A stretch of 64,000 nt of DNA from Burkholderiales bacterium (GCA_024235755.1 JACKLV010000003.1:1-64000); one strand, 5' to 3'. Shown: positions 8,777 to 18,701, counted from the first letter of the stretch. Made by a program: numbers and translations. Notes: generated by a model not told the origin, from the letters alone.

Positions 8777-9532
8777 ATGACTGCCTCACGCTTGATTTTT
8801 GGATTTCACGCCGTTGTCAGCCGGTTAAGACAGCACCCTGACAGCATCCGGGAGATCTATGTTGACGCCGGGCGCAACGACCAACGCACCCGCAGTCTGA
8901 TAGCGCTGGCGGAATCCCTGCAAGTGCGGCTGATTCTCTGCGAGCACGAACGGCTCGAAAAAATGACAGGGGGGAAAAGGCACCAAAGTGTTGCAGCCAC
9001 AATCGACCAAGTAACGCTAGCATCCAGTATTGATGATGTCCTGGACGCATTGACTGGACCAGCCAGACTATTGATCCTAGACGGCATCCAGGATCCGCAT
9101 AATCTGGGCGCATGCCTGCGGGTCGCAGACGCATTTGGCGTGCACGCGGTAATCGCGCCGAAAGACCGTGCAGTCGGATTGACTGCTGCCGTATACCAGG
9201 TCTCCAGCGGTGCGGCGGAAACCGTGCCCTATATAGCCGTCACCAATCTGGCGCGCACAATGCGACAAATTAAGGAGCGCGACATCTGGATTGTTGGAAC
9301 GGCGGATAATGCTGATCATGATTTGAATAGCTTTCAAATCCATGAATCGATCGCCTGGGTTTTCGGGTCCGAAGAAAAAGGAATGCGCCGGCTGACACGC
9401 GAAACCTGTGACCAACTGGTACGCATTCCGATGCAAGGCAGCGTCGAGAGCCTGAATGTATCAGTCAGCGCAGGAATCTGCCTGTTTGAAACATTTCGTC
9501 AGCACTCAGGAAAAACAGCCGGTGCGATTTGA
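8777..9532 (+). CDS. rlmB: 23S rRNA (Gm2251) 2'-O-methyltransferase
   Basis: A 251-residue SpoU/TrmH-type SPOUT methyltransferase modifying G2251 of 23S rRNA. The N-terminal L30e-like substrate-binding domain starts FGFHAVVSRLRQ. The catalytic half has motif 1 (LDGIQDPHNLGACLRVADAF), motif 2 (WVFGSEEKGMRRL) and motif 3 (IPMQGSVESLNVSVSAGI), which form the SAM-binding knot. Its position directly after rnr, 55 bp away, is a frequent gene pair in proteobacteria and indicates co-transcription. The Shine-Dalgarno is weak. Confidence 0.95.
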   Translation: MTASRLIFGFHAVVSRLRQHPDSIREIYVDAGRNDQRTRSLIALAESLQVRLILCEHERLEKMTGGKRHQSVAATIDQVTLASSIDDVLDALTGPARLLILDGIQDPHNLGACLRVADAFGVHAVIAPKDRAVGLTAAVYQVSSGAAETVPYIAVTNLARTMRQIKERDIWIVGTADNADHDLNSFQIHESIAWVFGSEEKGMRRLTRETCDQLVRIPMQGSVESLNVSVSAGICLFETFRQHSGKTAGAI

Positions 9533-9662
9533 AGCCCTAATTTGAAACCCTATTAAGAAAACAAATTGATACGCTGACGCAGACAACTGAAGTCAGAGTA
9601 TATTAAAATACCCACCTGACCAAATCTTAATAAAAATAAAGGAATACAATCATTCCACCATC

Positions 9663-11423
9663 ATGAATACAACAGCGCCTCCGAATTTCAAAGACCACTT
9701 GTCTCAACTCATGCTGCTTGCCGTTGAACAGGTAAAATCCGACAATGAAGTACAGGCCGGTATCGAAATAGTGCGCACCCGGCAGGCCGGGCACGGCGAC
9801 TATGCCTGCAATCTCGCCATGCAACTGGCCAAACCACTGCGCAAAAGCCCGCGTGAAATTGCTGCGCTTTTGATCGCGGCAATGCCGTCATCACCTTATC
9901 TGGAAAAGGTGGAAATCGCCGGCGCGGGATTTATCAATTTTTTTATCAAAACGACCGCTAAACAAGCCTTTCTTTATACTGTCTTGCAACAGGGCAGCGC
10001 ATTCGGCGCCAGCGATTTCGGTCAAAACAGCAACATTCAGGTGGAATTTGTTTCTGCAAACCCAACCGGACCACTCCATGTCGGGCATGGACGGGGGGCT
10101 GCGTTTGGCGCCAGCCTGGCAAATGTACTATCGACTGCCGGATTTTGCGTAACGCGTGAGTTTTATGTCAATGACGCCGGTCGACAGATGGATATTTTAG
10201 CTGTCTCGACATGGCTCCGGTACCTGGCGTTAAACGGCATTCACGTGCCATTTCCCGATAATGCTTATCAAGGCGAATATGTCAAAGTAATGGCACGGCT
10301 GATACATGAAGCGCATGCCGACCGGTACGTACATCATCCGGAAAAACTGCTGCAGGGTTTTCCGGCATCAGCACATGCACAAGCGATAGATACCGACGAA
10401 TCGCTGGACCGGCTCATCGCCAACGCCAAGTCTATTCTAGGTCAGGATTATGCGTATATTCACAATTTCGTCCTGACCGAACAACTCGGTGATTGCCGTA
10501 ACGATTTGATGGAATTCGGCGTAACGTTCGATATCTGGTTTTCTGAGCAATCACTTTTCGATAACGGTCTGGTAGCGCATGCCGTCCACATGCTTGAAGA
10601 AATGAAATTTCTTTATCGTCAGGATGGCGCGGTTTGGTTCCGTTCAACTGAATTCGGCGATGAAAAAGATCGCGTGGTTCAAAGAGAAAACGGTCAGTAC
10701 ACTTACTTTGCCTCGGATATTGCATATCATCTCAATAAATTCGAACGTGGCTTCGAAACGGTAATCAATATCTGGGGAGCTGACCACCATGGTTACATTC
10801 CGCGGGTAAAAGCAGCACTGCAGGCACTGGCATTGGACGCCGACAAGCTTAAAATTGCACTGGTGCAGTTCGCTGTATTGTACCGGAACGGCAAAAAAGC
10901 ATCCATGTCGACCCGGTCGGGTGAGTTCGTTACGCTACGGGAACTGCGCCAAGAAGTCGGTAACGATGCTGCACGTTTTTTTTATGTGATGCGCAAAAGC
11001 GATCAGCATCTTGATTTCGATCTTGATTTGGCAAAATCACAAAGTAATGAAAACCCGGTCTACTATATCCAGTATGCCCACGCCCGTATCTGCAGCGTAC
11101 TGAACCAATGGGAGGGAGATATTGCAACATTGGCGGATGCGGATACAAATCTACTGGCCAATGCATTCGAGCTGGCATTGCTGCAACGGCTGATTGATTT
11201 CCCCGATACCGTCGTCGCAGCCGCACAGGAGTTTTCTCCCCATTTAATTGCTTTCTATTTGAGAGAACTGGCCAGTGAATTCCATAGTTACTATAATTCT
11301 ACGCATTTTCTTGTATCGGATATGCCACTTATGGAAGCACGTCTGGCGCTGATCACGTCAATCCGGCAGGTCTTGAAAAATGGATTGACATTACTGGGTG
11401 TCAGCGCCCCGGAAAAAATGTAG
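9663..11423 (+). CDS. argS: Arginyl-tRNA synthetase
   Basis: A 586-residue class I synthetase charging tRNA-Arg. Visible parts are the N-terminal Add-1 domain (about 1-110) and the HIGH motif as HVGHGRG inside EFVSANPTGPLHVGHGRG. NIWGADHHGYIPRVKAAL is conserved, and the KMSKS loop is degenerate (KKASMSTRSG), as in many ArgRS. The C-terminal helical anticodon domain contains YIQYAHARICSVL. Length is normal. Confidence 0.97.
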   Translation: MNTTAPPNFKDHLSQLMLLAVEQVKSDNEVQAGIEIVRTRQAGHGDYACNLAMQLAKPLRKSPREIAALLIAAMPSSPYLEKVEIAGAGFINFFIKTTAKQAFLYTVLQQGSAFGASDFGQNSNIQVEFVSANPTGPLHVGHGRGAAFGASLANVLSTAGFCVTREFYVNDAGRQMDILAVSTWLRYLALNGIHVPFPDNAYQGEYVKVMARLIHEAHADRYVHHPEKLLQGFPASAHAQAIDTDESLDRLIANAKSILGQDYAYIHNFVLTEQLGDCRNDLMEFGVTFDIWFSEQSLFDNGLVAHAVHMLEEMKFLYRQDGAVWFRSTEFGDEKDRVVQRENGQYTYFASDIAYHLNKFERGFETVINIWGADHHGYIPRVKAALQALALDADKLKIALVQFAVLYRNGKKASMSTRSGEFVTLRELRQEVGNDAARFFYVMRKSDQHLDFDLDLAKSQSNENPVYYIQYAHARICSVLNQWEGDIATLADADTNLLANAFELALLQRLIDFPDTVVAAAQEFSPHLIAFYLRELASEFHSYYNSTHFLVSDMPLMEARLALITSIRQVLKNGLTLLGVSAPEKM

Positions 11424-11449
11424 ATTTTTAAAAAGGATGTAAAAGATTC

Positions 11450-12130
11450 ATGAGCCGTGACTATAAATCCCGCAAATCCGCAACATCCAGAAGCGGCAAG
11501 GGGTCCCTGTTTTTGGGTATCTTTATTGGTTATACACTGGGCATTATCAGTGCCATTGGCATTTGGTTTTATCTGGAACAGGCACCTAGTCCCTTTTTAA
11601 CCGATCAGCAGATCAGCGAGCATCGCGGTGTACATGATAATCCCGGCAACGAAAAACAAAACGAAGCTACCGAAACCCAGCCGGAAAACACCGCAAAAGT
11701 GGATGAAAAACTGCAGTTTGATTTCTATAACATTCTACCCGGCGATGAAGAGTCAGGCATGACATACGAAACGCCTCAAAAGCCTGAACAACCCCAGATT
11801 ACCGAAAAACCCAGACCGGCGCCGACGCCACCTGTTGCTCTACCGCAACCGCCCCCTGTCCGGGAAAAACAGAGCCAACCGATTAACGCATATATGGAAA
11901 CCTATTATCTCCAGGTTGGTTCATTCCGCAATAATGCCGATGCAGACAATCTCAAGGCAAGACTTGCGCTGTTAGGCGTCATTGCGTCGGTGCAATCGGC
12001 CGATTTGTCCGAAAAAGGCGTCTGGTATCGGGTACGGGTCGGTCCGTTCACACAAAAATCACGCGTGGATCAGATCCATCACACTTTGCGGGAAAACGGA
12101 ATAGAAGCACAATTTATCAAAACTCAGTAA
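11450..12130 (+). CDS. SPOR domain membrane protein (FtsN-like)
   Basis: A 226-residue bitopic protein: a short basic cytoplasmic N-terminus (YKSRKSATSRSGKGS), one membrane helix (about 21-43), a long Pro/Glu/Gln-rich periplasmic linker, and a C-terminal SPOR domain (about 150-224, YYLQVGSFRNNADADNLKARL..WYRVRVGPF) of the type that binds denuded septal peptidoglycan. This is the FtsN/DedD architecture. The neighbour order argS-SPOR-dsbA is familiar in betaproteobacteria. It probably acts in cell division. Confidence 0.9.
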   Translation: MSRDYKSRKSATSRSGKGSLFLGIFIGYTLGIISAIGIWFYLEQAPSPFLTDQQISEHRGVHDNPGNEKQNEATETQPENTAKVDEKLQFDFYNILPGDEESGMTYETPQKPEQPQITEKPRPAPTPPVALPQPPPVREKQSQPINAYMETYYLQVGSFRNNADADNLKARLALLGVIASVQSADLSEKGVWYRVRVGPFTQKSRVDQIHHTLRENGIEAQFIKTQ

Positions 12131-12181
12131 TAATTCGGATGTACTCAATATCAATTAACTTCACATAAGGCGGGCTTGCAT

Positions 12182-12820
12182 ATGAACAGACTGATGATGT
12201 TGTTGAATGTGTTTTTAGGAATCATATTATTGAGCACGGCTGGCGTTCATGCCGAGCTTGTTGAAGGACGGGATTACAAGGTATTGCAAAATCCTCAACC
12301 AACGCAAAACAGCGAACGTATTGAAGTCATTGAGTTCTTCTGGTATGGCTGCCCGCATTGCAACAATCTGCATCCACATGTCAAAGCGTGGCTGAAGAAC
12401 AAACCCGACGATGTCGACTTTCGTTATGTGCCCGCTATTTTTAGAAACAACTGGATACCCGGCGCAAAAACGTTTTACACGATTGAAGCAATGGGTGAAA
12501 TAGACACATTGCACGACCGCGTATACGACGCCATTCACCGCGACAAGGTTAATCTCAGCGATGAAACCGTTTTGTTCAACTGGATTGCGCGGCAAGACGT
12601 CGATAAAGATAAATTTATCAATCACTATCAATCGTTCACCACCCAAAATCAGGTTGCCCGCTCGAATCAGATGATGCAGCAATATCAGTTAACCGGCGTT
12701 CCTGTATTTGTCGTTGAAGGGCAATATGTGACCCAAGGTAAAAAAGGTGGAACGCCGCAAGACACCATGCGGGTACTCGATGAAATTATTACCATGGTTC
12801 GAAAAAACAAGACGCCTTGA
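12182..12820 (+). CDS. dsbA: Periplasmic thiol:disulfide oxidoreductase DsbA
   Basis: A 212-residue exported thioredoxin-fold protein that introduces disulfide bonds into periplasmic proteins. The signal peptide (MNRLMMLLNVFLGIILLSTAGVHA) is followed by the active site FFWYGCPHCNNLHPH (CPHC, as in E. coli DsbA). The cis-proline loop is TGVPVFVVEGQY. The helical insertion lies between. I chose ATG 12182; a TTG six bases upstream is less likely. Confidence 0.94.
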   Translation: MNRLMMLLNVFLGIILLSTAGVHAELVEGRDYKVLQNPQPTQNSERIEVIEFFWYGCPHCNNLHPHVKAWLKNKPDDVDFRYVPAIFRNNWIPGAKTFYTIEAMGEIDTLHDRVYDAIHRDKVNLSDETVLFNWIARQDVDKDKFINHYQSFTTQNQVARSNQMMQQYQLTGVPVFVVEGQYVTQGKKGGTPQDTMRVLDEIITMVRKNKTP

Positions 12821-12952
12821 GGACTGACAAATTTTTAAATGCGAATAGGACAGGTTGAATTGCCGCCATTTTCCAGTTTGTTTGACCGATGCCTTTATGA
12901 CTGTATCGTTTATAAAGATACCCATTCATGCATTTAGGGTATATGGCGTTAA

Positions 12953-14587
12953 GTGACAATGGTAACAAAATCGATTTTGGCAGAGAATTTATTGAGGGCA
13001 ACACCCCCTGATTTAACGATGACTCGAAACAAAGACCCTGACGGTCAAACCAGTTCGATAGAAGACGGCTTGTTAACAGCCGTTCGCAGTGATCAGGACC
13101 TGCCCGCTTTAGGCGCTGCAATTTCACAGATCGTTCAACTGTCCTCTTCTGACGATGAATCCATTCGTAAGTTGGCTTATTTTGTACTGTCTGATGTTTC
13201 CTTGACGCAAAAGATACTCCGGCTTTCCAACTCGGTGTCTTTTCGCGCCGTATCCAATAAAGCAATAACAAGTATCAGCAAAGCGATTTTTTTGCTGGGA
13301 TTCAATACGGTTAAGGCTTGCGCACTGGCGATACTGCTGGTCGATGGCATGCCTGGAAAAAAAGCCAAACATGTCCGTTATGAATTGGTGTATGCGCTGG
13401 CTGCCAGCATGGTCAGTCGCGAACTGGCACGATATAGCCGCTTCAGCGATGCAGAGGAAGTGGCCGTCGCTGCATTATTTAAAAATATCGGACGTCTGTT
13501 ATTGGCCGCATACTATCCCGATCACTATCAGGACATGACAACCCTGATCAAGCAGGGTTCGCACACACCGGCACAAGCATACCGAGAAATACTTCGATTT
13601 GATCTGGACAGCTTTGCTGAGAAAGTCATGCAAGAATGGGAAATTCCCGCAAGTATTATTAAGACACTAAAAATACAACCGGTTGATATATTCCAGCCAC
13701 CCCGGAGTAGACTAGAATGGATGCAACAGGCTGTCGAGTTCAGTCAAAAGGCTGTGCCTTTGGTGCTTAGTCAAGATCGGTCGTCCAATCCAAATTTGGA
13801 AGATTCGCTGTTAACCCAATTCGGCAAAGCGCTTGATTTCAATAAAATCAGACTAAATGAGCTGATTACAAATGCAAACAAGGAAACAAAAGCGTTTGAA
13901 ACAAATGTCGGCCTGAGCTTACCCGATCAAAAAAGAGAAGTTAGGATGGATGCCGGCGCCCTTGAATTGAATTTCGAGGCCGAAGAAAACCTGCTCAAAG
14001 AACTGGCGTTTGCATTTGAAGAAAATGATGATATGCCGAGCCTGCAGCGTTATCCCAGCGGCAAACCGCATAATGCAGCCGGACTGCTGCTGACCGGCAT
14101 ACAGGATGTCACCGAAATCATGGCTTCAGGCAAATACAAACTGAGCGACCTGATTACATTGATTCTGGAAACTTTTTATAATAGTCTTGGGTTTCGTTTT
14201 ATTACGTTATGTTTGCGCGACCAGGAAAAAGGTCATTACCGCGCGCGCAGTTCACTTGGTAGTAACTATTCAACCTACCAGAAAGCGTTTGTATTTCCAC
14301 TCGCCACATCCACCGATATTTTCCACTTGGCGATGAAAAAAAATGTGGATCTGATTATTTCAGATGCAACCGTCGGTAAAGTGCGTAACCTACTGCCCAG
14401 ATGGTATATGGACTTATTGCCGGATGCACGTAGCTTTATTGTGTTGCCATTGGTGGTGAATGAGAAAAGAATCGGCTTGTTTTACGCAGACCGGCAGCTC
14501 GAAGCGCCCGAAGGTGTATCATCCGAAGAAATGCGGCTTATCAAAACATTGAAAGCTCAAGTGATTACGGCGCTGCATACGCGTTAG
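12953..14587 (+). CDS. HDOD and GAF domain signalling protein
   Basis: A 544-residue cytoplasmic protein. Residues about 45-245 form an HDOD domain (VLSDVSLTQKILRLSNSVSFR, then ISKAIFLLGFNTVKACALAILL), an HD-related fold that generally lacks full phosphohydrolase residues. The C-terminal half (about 385-540, ending RLIKTLKAQVITALHTR) resembles a GAF sensor. Such proteins act in motility, stress or second-messenger pathways, but the partner is unknown here. The listed start is GTG 12953; ATG 12959 is equally possible, and neither has a strong ribosome binding site. Confidence 0.85.
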   Translation: MTMVTKSILAENLLRATPPDLTMTRNKDPDGQTSSIEDGLLTAVRSDQDLPALGAAISQIVQLSSSDDESIRKLAYFVLSDVSLTQKILRLSNSVSFRAVSNKAITSISKAIFLLGFNTVKACALAILLVDGMPGKKAKHVRYELVYALAASMVSRELARYSRFSDAEEVAVAALFKNIGRLLLAAYYPDHYQDMTTLIKQGSHTPAQAYREILRFDLDSFAEKVMQEWEIPASIIKTLKIQPVDIFQPPRSRLEWMQQAVEFSQKAVPLVLSQDRSSNPNLEDSLLTQFGKALDFNKIRLNELITNANKETKAFETNVGLSLPDQKREVRMDAGALELNFEAEENLLKELAFAFEENDDMPSLQRYPSGKPHNAAGLLLTGIQDVTEIMASGKYKLSDLITLILETFYNSLGFRFITLCLRDQEKGHYRARSSLGSNYSTYQKAFVFPLATSTDIFHLAMKKNVDLIISDATVGKVRNLLPRWYMDLLPDARSFIVLPLVVNEKRIGLFYADRQLEAPEGVSSEEMRLIKTLKAQVITALHTR

Positions 14588-14618
14588 GGTTTTTCTGAAA
14601 CACGGATAACATAAGATC

Positions 14619-15242
14619 ATGGCTACGACAACAGGATCAGGTTGCTTATTTATCATCAGCGCGCCTTCAGGCGCCGGAAAGACCAGTCTGATCAGAGTAT
14701 TATTGGAACGAGACGCGCAACTCAAACTATCAATTTCGTATACCTCGCGTCCACAGCGATCTGCAGAAATTGATGGTCGCGACTATCACTTCGTCAGCAA
14801 GGATATTTTCAAACAGATGCAGTCACGCGGAGAATTTCTTGAGTATGCCGAAGTATACGGCAACCTGTATGGCACGTCGAAAAAATGGATTGACGATGCA
14901 ATCGCGGCGGGACAAGATATAGTATTGGAAATCGATTGCCAGGGCGCAACGCAAGTACGCCGTTTTTTTTCACATGCCATCGGCATCTTCATTTTGCCAC
15001 CATCTTGCGTAGCGTTGGAGAAGCGCTTGATTTCGCGTGACCAGGATGATGCAGAAGTGATACAAAAACGGCTGGAAGCTGTCCGTGAAGAAGTCAGTCA
15101 CGTGAATGAATTCGACTATGTTATTATTAATGACGAATTGGAAAAAGCAGTTAATAATGTAGCCTGTATCGTCAATGCAGAACGTCTGAAAAGAGAACGG
15201 CAAATTGAGAAACATCAGGCATTGATTACACAACTCACATGA
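14619..15242 (+). CDS. gmk: Guanylate kinase
   Basis: A 207-residue kinase converting GMP to GDP. The P-loop is SAPSGAGKTSL. The GMP-binding motifs SISYTSRPQRSAEIDGRDYHFVS and EFLEYAEVYGNLYGT are present, and VLEIDCQGATQVR is the Walker B region. It lies upstream of rpoZ and spoT, the common gmk-rpoZ-spoT order, and its product GDP feeds the (p)ppGpp cycle controlled by SpoT. Confidence 0.97.
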   Translation: MATTTGSGCLFIISAPSGAGKTSLIRVLLERDAQLKLSISYTSRPQRSAEIDGRDYHFVSKDIFKQMQSRGEFLEYAEVYGNLYGTSKKWIDDAIAAGQDIVLEIDCQGATQVRRFFSHAIGIFILPPSCVALEKRLISRDQDDAEVIQKRLEAVREEVSHVNEFDYVIINDELEKAVNNVACIVNAERLKRERQIEKHQALITQLT

Positions 15243-15295
15243 AATTTAATTGATTAACAACACCTTTATTTTTATCTGTTCACTGAATAAATAAT

Positions 15296-15502
15296 ATGGC
15301 ACGTATTACAGTAGATGATTGTTTAATGAGAATCCCGAATCGTTTTGACATGACACTGGCGGCAACGACCCGTGCCAGACAACTGGCAATTGGCGCTTCT
15401 CCCATGATCGAATCAGCGCGCGACAAGCCGACTGTCATCGCGTTGCGCGAACTCGCTCAAGGCAAATTCGATATGGATATTTTAAATCCGAAAAATATGT
15501 AG
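15296..15502 (+). CDS. rpoZ: RNA polymerase omega subunit
   Basis: A 68-residue protein starting [20 protein letters not shown], then [14 protein letters not shown] and [14 protein letters not shown], the canonical omega sequence. It helps assemble the beta' subunit and forms part of a ppGpp site on polymerase. It is shorter than the E. coli protein (91 residues) but typical of betaproteobacteria. Confidence 0.97.
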   Translation: MARITVDDCLMRIPNRFDMTLAATTRARQLAIGASPMIESARDKPTVIALRELAQGKFDMDILNPKNM

Positions 15503-15507
15503 CGTTG

Positions 15508-15543
15508 AAACGGAACAGTCTCATCGGTATGCTGTCCGTTTTA
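15508..15543 (+). terminator. Attenuator-like hairpin after rpoZ
   Basis: AAACGGAACAG and CTGTCCGTTT form a 10-bp stem with one bulged A, ending in a short T-run (GTTTTACT). It lies between rpoZ and spoT and may lower read-through into spoT. Confidence 0.45.
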
Positions 15544-15597
15544 CTCGCACCGCTGCTCGTTTCACAACACCACTCGTTTTTTTGAATAGCCCCACCC

Positions 15598-17700
15598 ATG
15601 CATGAAGCCGAGTTATTGTTTTCGGAAGCCGCTCGGTACCTGAGGCCGGAAGATGTCTCTCAACTGAAGACTGCTTACTCCTTTGGCCAGGGAGCGCATT
15701 CAGGTCAATACAGAAAATCGGGCGAACCCTATATATCCCATCCGCTTGCTGTCGCCAGAATCTTGGGCGAGCTGCATATGGACGCACCAACCCTCACCGC
15801 GGCTTTACTGCACGATGTCGTTGAAGACACGGATATTTCCAAAGAGGAAATCAGCGAGCGGTTCGGTGAACCGGTTGCTGAGTTAGTCGACGGCGTATCC
15901 AAGCTGGATAAAATTCAATTCCAGACACAAGCCGAGGCGCAGGCCGAAAATTTCCGCAAAATGTTTCTGGCCATGGCGCGCGATGTGCGGGTCATCCTGA
16001 TTAAACTGGCTGACAGACTGCATAATATGCAGACACTGGATGTGATGCGGACCGAAAAACAACGCAGCATTGCCCGTGAAACGCTTGAGATCTATGCCCC
16101 CATCGCCCATCGCCTGGGATTGAACACAATCTACCAGGAATTACAGGAACTTGGCTTTCGCTATTCTCATCCGCTACGCTACCGCGTGCTGGTCAAAGCA
16201 ACCAGAGCCGCGCGCGGCAATCGTAGAGAGGTCGTCGGAAAAATTCAGGATGCGATTATTGACAAATTAAAAGAAGCGGGACTTGAAGCCGAAGTTCATG
16301 GACGTGAAAAACATATTTACAGTATTTACAAGAAAATGGTGGAAAAGCAATTATCATTTTCTGAAGTACTCGACATTTATGGGTTCCGTGTAATTGTCAA
16401 GGATATTCCTTCCTGCTATGTCGCGCTTGGTGCATTGCACAGTTTGTACAGGCCTATTCCCGGCAAGTTCAAGGATTATATCGCAATACCCAAGGCGAAC
16501 GGATATCAGTCGCTGCACAGCACCCTGCTGGGCCCTTTCGGGATTCCGATAGAAATACAAATCCGCACTCAGGAGATGCACCGGATTTCAGAAAACGGCG
16601 TCGCCTCACACTGGTTGTACAAGAACTCCGAAACAAACCTTAACGACTTGCATTTGAAAACGCATCAATGGCTGCAAAGCCTGCTGGAAATTTTAAGTGA
16701 CTCCGCCGACTCCATGGAATTCCTGGAACATTTAAAGGTTGATTTATTTCCGGGCGATGTCTATGTATTTACGCCGCAAGGTAAGATTTTAACGTTGCCA
16801 AGACGCTCCACCGCTGTAGATTTCGCTTATGCGATCCATTCCGATATCGGCAATTGCTGTGTGGCTGCAAAAATCAACGGCGAAAATGCGCCGCTGCGCA
16901 GTGAATTGAAAAATGGCGATCGTGTAGAAATCGTCACAGCGCCCTACGCAAAACCCAATCCTGCTTGGCTGGGTTATGTGGTTACAGGAAGAGCGCGTTC
17001 TCAGATCAGGCATTTTCTTAAAACCATACAATTCGACGAATCCGTCGAACTGGGTGAACGCATGTTAAATCAGGCATTGCTGTCCTTAAATGCTGAACCG
17101 GATTTGGTCAGTGACGCACAATGGGATAAACTGGTGCGCGACAGCGGCGTTAAATCGAAAAAAGCCCTGCTGGCTGATTTAGCGCTGGGTAAGCAGCTGC
17201 CCGCGGTAATTGCCAAGCGGCTGATTTCTCCACTTGAATCGGTCAAAAGCGAACAATTATCCAGCGATCCGATCACCATTCTTGGCACCGAAGGCCTGAC
17301 CGTTCAGTTTGCCAAGTGCTGCCACCCGATACCCGGCGATGTCATTGTCGGATTGATTAAAAAAGATCACGGACTGGTCATTCATACGCACCACTGCCCG
17401 ATTATCGCGCAGGCTCAAAAAAATCCGGAAAATTATCTGGATGTCACATGGGGTAAACATATTAGCCGGACATTCGAAGTCAAGATCAAAATTGTGGCTG
17501 CGAACAAACATGGCGTACTGGCGAGAATCGCAGCCGCAATCGCAAAAACAGAATCCAATATTGACGATATTGCCATGGAAAGCGAAAAAGACTATACAGC
17601 AATGGGTTTTATTCTGCAGGTCAAGAACCGGCATCACCTGGCTCAGGTAATACGTAATTTACGGCGAATCAAGGAAGTCGCAAAAATTATCCGCACTTGA
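15598..17700 (+). CDS. spoT: Bifunctional (p)ppGpp synthetase/hydrolase
   Basis: A 700-residue stringent-response enzyme. The HD hydrolase domain (about 30-190) shows YISHPLAVARIL, LLHDVVEDTD and KLADRLHNMQTL, so the His-Asp metal site looks intact. The synthetase domain (about 225-345) has EKHIYSIYKKMV and YGFRVIV. TGS (about 385-445), helical and zinc-finger segments (FAKCCHPIPGDVIVG) and a C-terminal ACT domain follow. Both activities are predicted from retained motifs. It probably belongs to the gmk-rpoZ-spoT unit. Confidence 0.96.
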   Translation: MHEAELLFSEAARYLRPEDVSQLKTAYSFGQGAHSGQYRKSGEPYISHPLAVARILGELHMDAPTLTAALLHDVVEDTDISKEEISERFGEPVAELVDGVSKLDKIQFQTQAEAQAENFRKMFLAMARDVRVILIKLADRLHNMQTLDVMRTEKQRSIARETLEIYAPIAHRLGLNTIYQELQELGFRYSHPLRYRVLVKATRAARGNRREVVGKIQDAIIDKLKEAGLEAEVHGREKHIYSIYKKMVEKQLSFSEVLDIYGFRVIVKDIPSCYVALGALHSLYRPIPGKFKDYIAIPKANGYQSLHSTLLGPFGIPIEIQIRTQEMHRISENGVASHWLYKNSETNLNDLHLKTHQWLQSLLEILSDSADSMEFLEHLKVDLFPGDVYVFTPQGKILTLPRRSTAVDFAYAIHSDIGNCCVAAKINGENAPLRSELKNGDRVEIVTAPYAKPNPAWLGYVVTGRARSQIRHFLKTIQFDESVELGERMLNQALLSLNAEPDLVSDAQWDKLVRDSGVKSKKALLADLALGKQLPAVIAKRLISPLESVKSEQLSSDPITILGTEGLTVQFAKCCHPIPGDVIVGLIKKDHGLVIHTHHCPIIAQAQKNPENYLDVTWGKHISRTFEVKIKIVAANKHGVLARIAAAIAKTESNIDDIAMESEKDYTAMGFILQVKNRHHLAQVIRNLRRIKEVAKIIRT

Positions 17701-17734
17701 GCATAACCGCGGCCATGACCGTATTTTTGCGCAG

Positions 17735-18511
17735 TCAGTCCCTTGTTATTCGTTTTTCCGGATCCTGACGGTAAAACAATGCAAGTTGCTCGTAAACCGC
17801 TGCGAAGTGTTGTTTGAGGGCTACAGGGGATTCAAAAAAAACTTCACTCAATACAGCAAAAAACTCTGCCGGACTCTCAGCAGCATAAGTATCAACAACC
17901 GTATCGACACCTTCTTCAACCTGATTGCAGAATACTGCATAAGCTTGACTGAACACATCATGCCAGGTTTGCACGCTCATGTTCGCATGCAAGGGCGGAC
18001 ATCCGTTTGCACCCTCGTGCAGCATGTCCAGTTTATGTGCAAATTCATGGATAACGACATTATGCACAGGTGTTGCATGCGTATTTACCATTTCCTGCCA
18101 GGATAAAATAACCGGACCCGACAACCAAGCTTCACCAGATGCGATATTCCGAACATGATGCACGACTCCGGCTTCATCAGCATAGTCATAATCGAGAATA
18201 AATTCACCGGGATATACTATGATTTCAATCCAGTCATCATAATAATCCAAATCAAGATTCAGAATCAGAACACAGGCCTGCAACGCAATTGCGACTCGCA
18301 TTTCATCTGTAATTTTCAGATCATGCGCACCATTGATCACTTTGGCATGCAGGAACAGTAAAACCAGCGCCTGCAACCGGCGCAGTTCATCTGCGCTCAT
18401 TCCACTCAGACAACGCAGTTGAATTACTTTTTGCCAGATATGCTGAGGTATTTCCTCGCGTTCGAGAATCCGCTCACGCCACCACTGATTTAAACGCCAC
18501 GTCATGATCAT
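17735..18511 (-). CDS. mtfA: MtfA-like zinc peptidase
   Basis: A 258-residue cytosolic protein of the MtfA (YeeI/DUF980) family, gluzincin-like peptidases. The zinc motif is HEFAHKLDMLHEGANG (HExxH), and a downstream Glu in YAAESPAEFFAVLSEVFFE fits the third ligand of the family. VILSWQEM and YPGEFILDYDY are family-typical. In E. coli MtfA interacts with the repressor Mlc; Mlc control need not exist here, so the physiological substrate is unknown. The gene is convergent with spoT. Confidence 0.9.
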   Translation of the reverse strand: MIMTWRLNQWWRERILEREEIPQHIWQKVIQLRCLSGMSADELRRLQALVLLFLHAKVINGAHDLKITDEMRVAIALQACVLILNLDLDYYDDWIEIIVYPGEFILDYDYADEAGVVHHVRNIASGEAWLSGPVILSWQEMVNTHATPVHNVVIHEFAHKLDMLHEGANGCPPLHANMSVQTWHDVFSQAYAVFCNQVEEGVDTVVDTYAAESPAEFFAVLSEVFFESPVALKQHFAAVYEQLALFYRQDPEKRITRD

Positions 18512-18577
18512 TCACCAATAAAGCTTTCAGAATCGTAACCATTGTTTATCTTATAATAACGTATTCAGGGCTTAGGG

Positions 18578-18654
18578 GCTGTTCTCAATGAGTGAATTAT
18601 TTCTGTTGCTTGTGAAATGGTACCAGCAGATACAGTTCACTCATTGAGAACAGC
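18578..18654. repeat. MITE-like inverted repeat, 19-bp arms
   Basis: GCTGTTCTCAATGAGTGAA at 18578-18596 and its perfect complement at 18636-18654 enclose 39 bp that partly continue the pairing (TCTGTTGCT against AGCAGATAC). It lies between mtfA and cysE, which are divergent, so a terminator role is unlikely; a small non-coding mobile repeat fits better. Confidence 0.65.
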
Positions 18655-18659
18655 TTTTA

Positions 18660-18680
18660 GTACTCTATCCATTTGATATT
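18660..18680 (+). repeat. Dispersed repeat, partial copy
   Basis: GTACTCTATCCATTTGATATT matches the left end of the complete element at 50409 with one difference in 21 bases. It lies 5 bp after the inverted repeat at 18578-18654, so two repeats are juxtaposed upstream of cysE. Confidence 0.55.
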
Positions 18681-18701
18681 GATTGCAGAGGTTACCATAG
18701 C

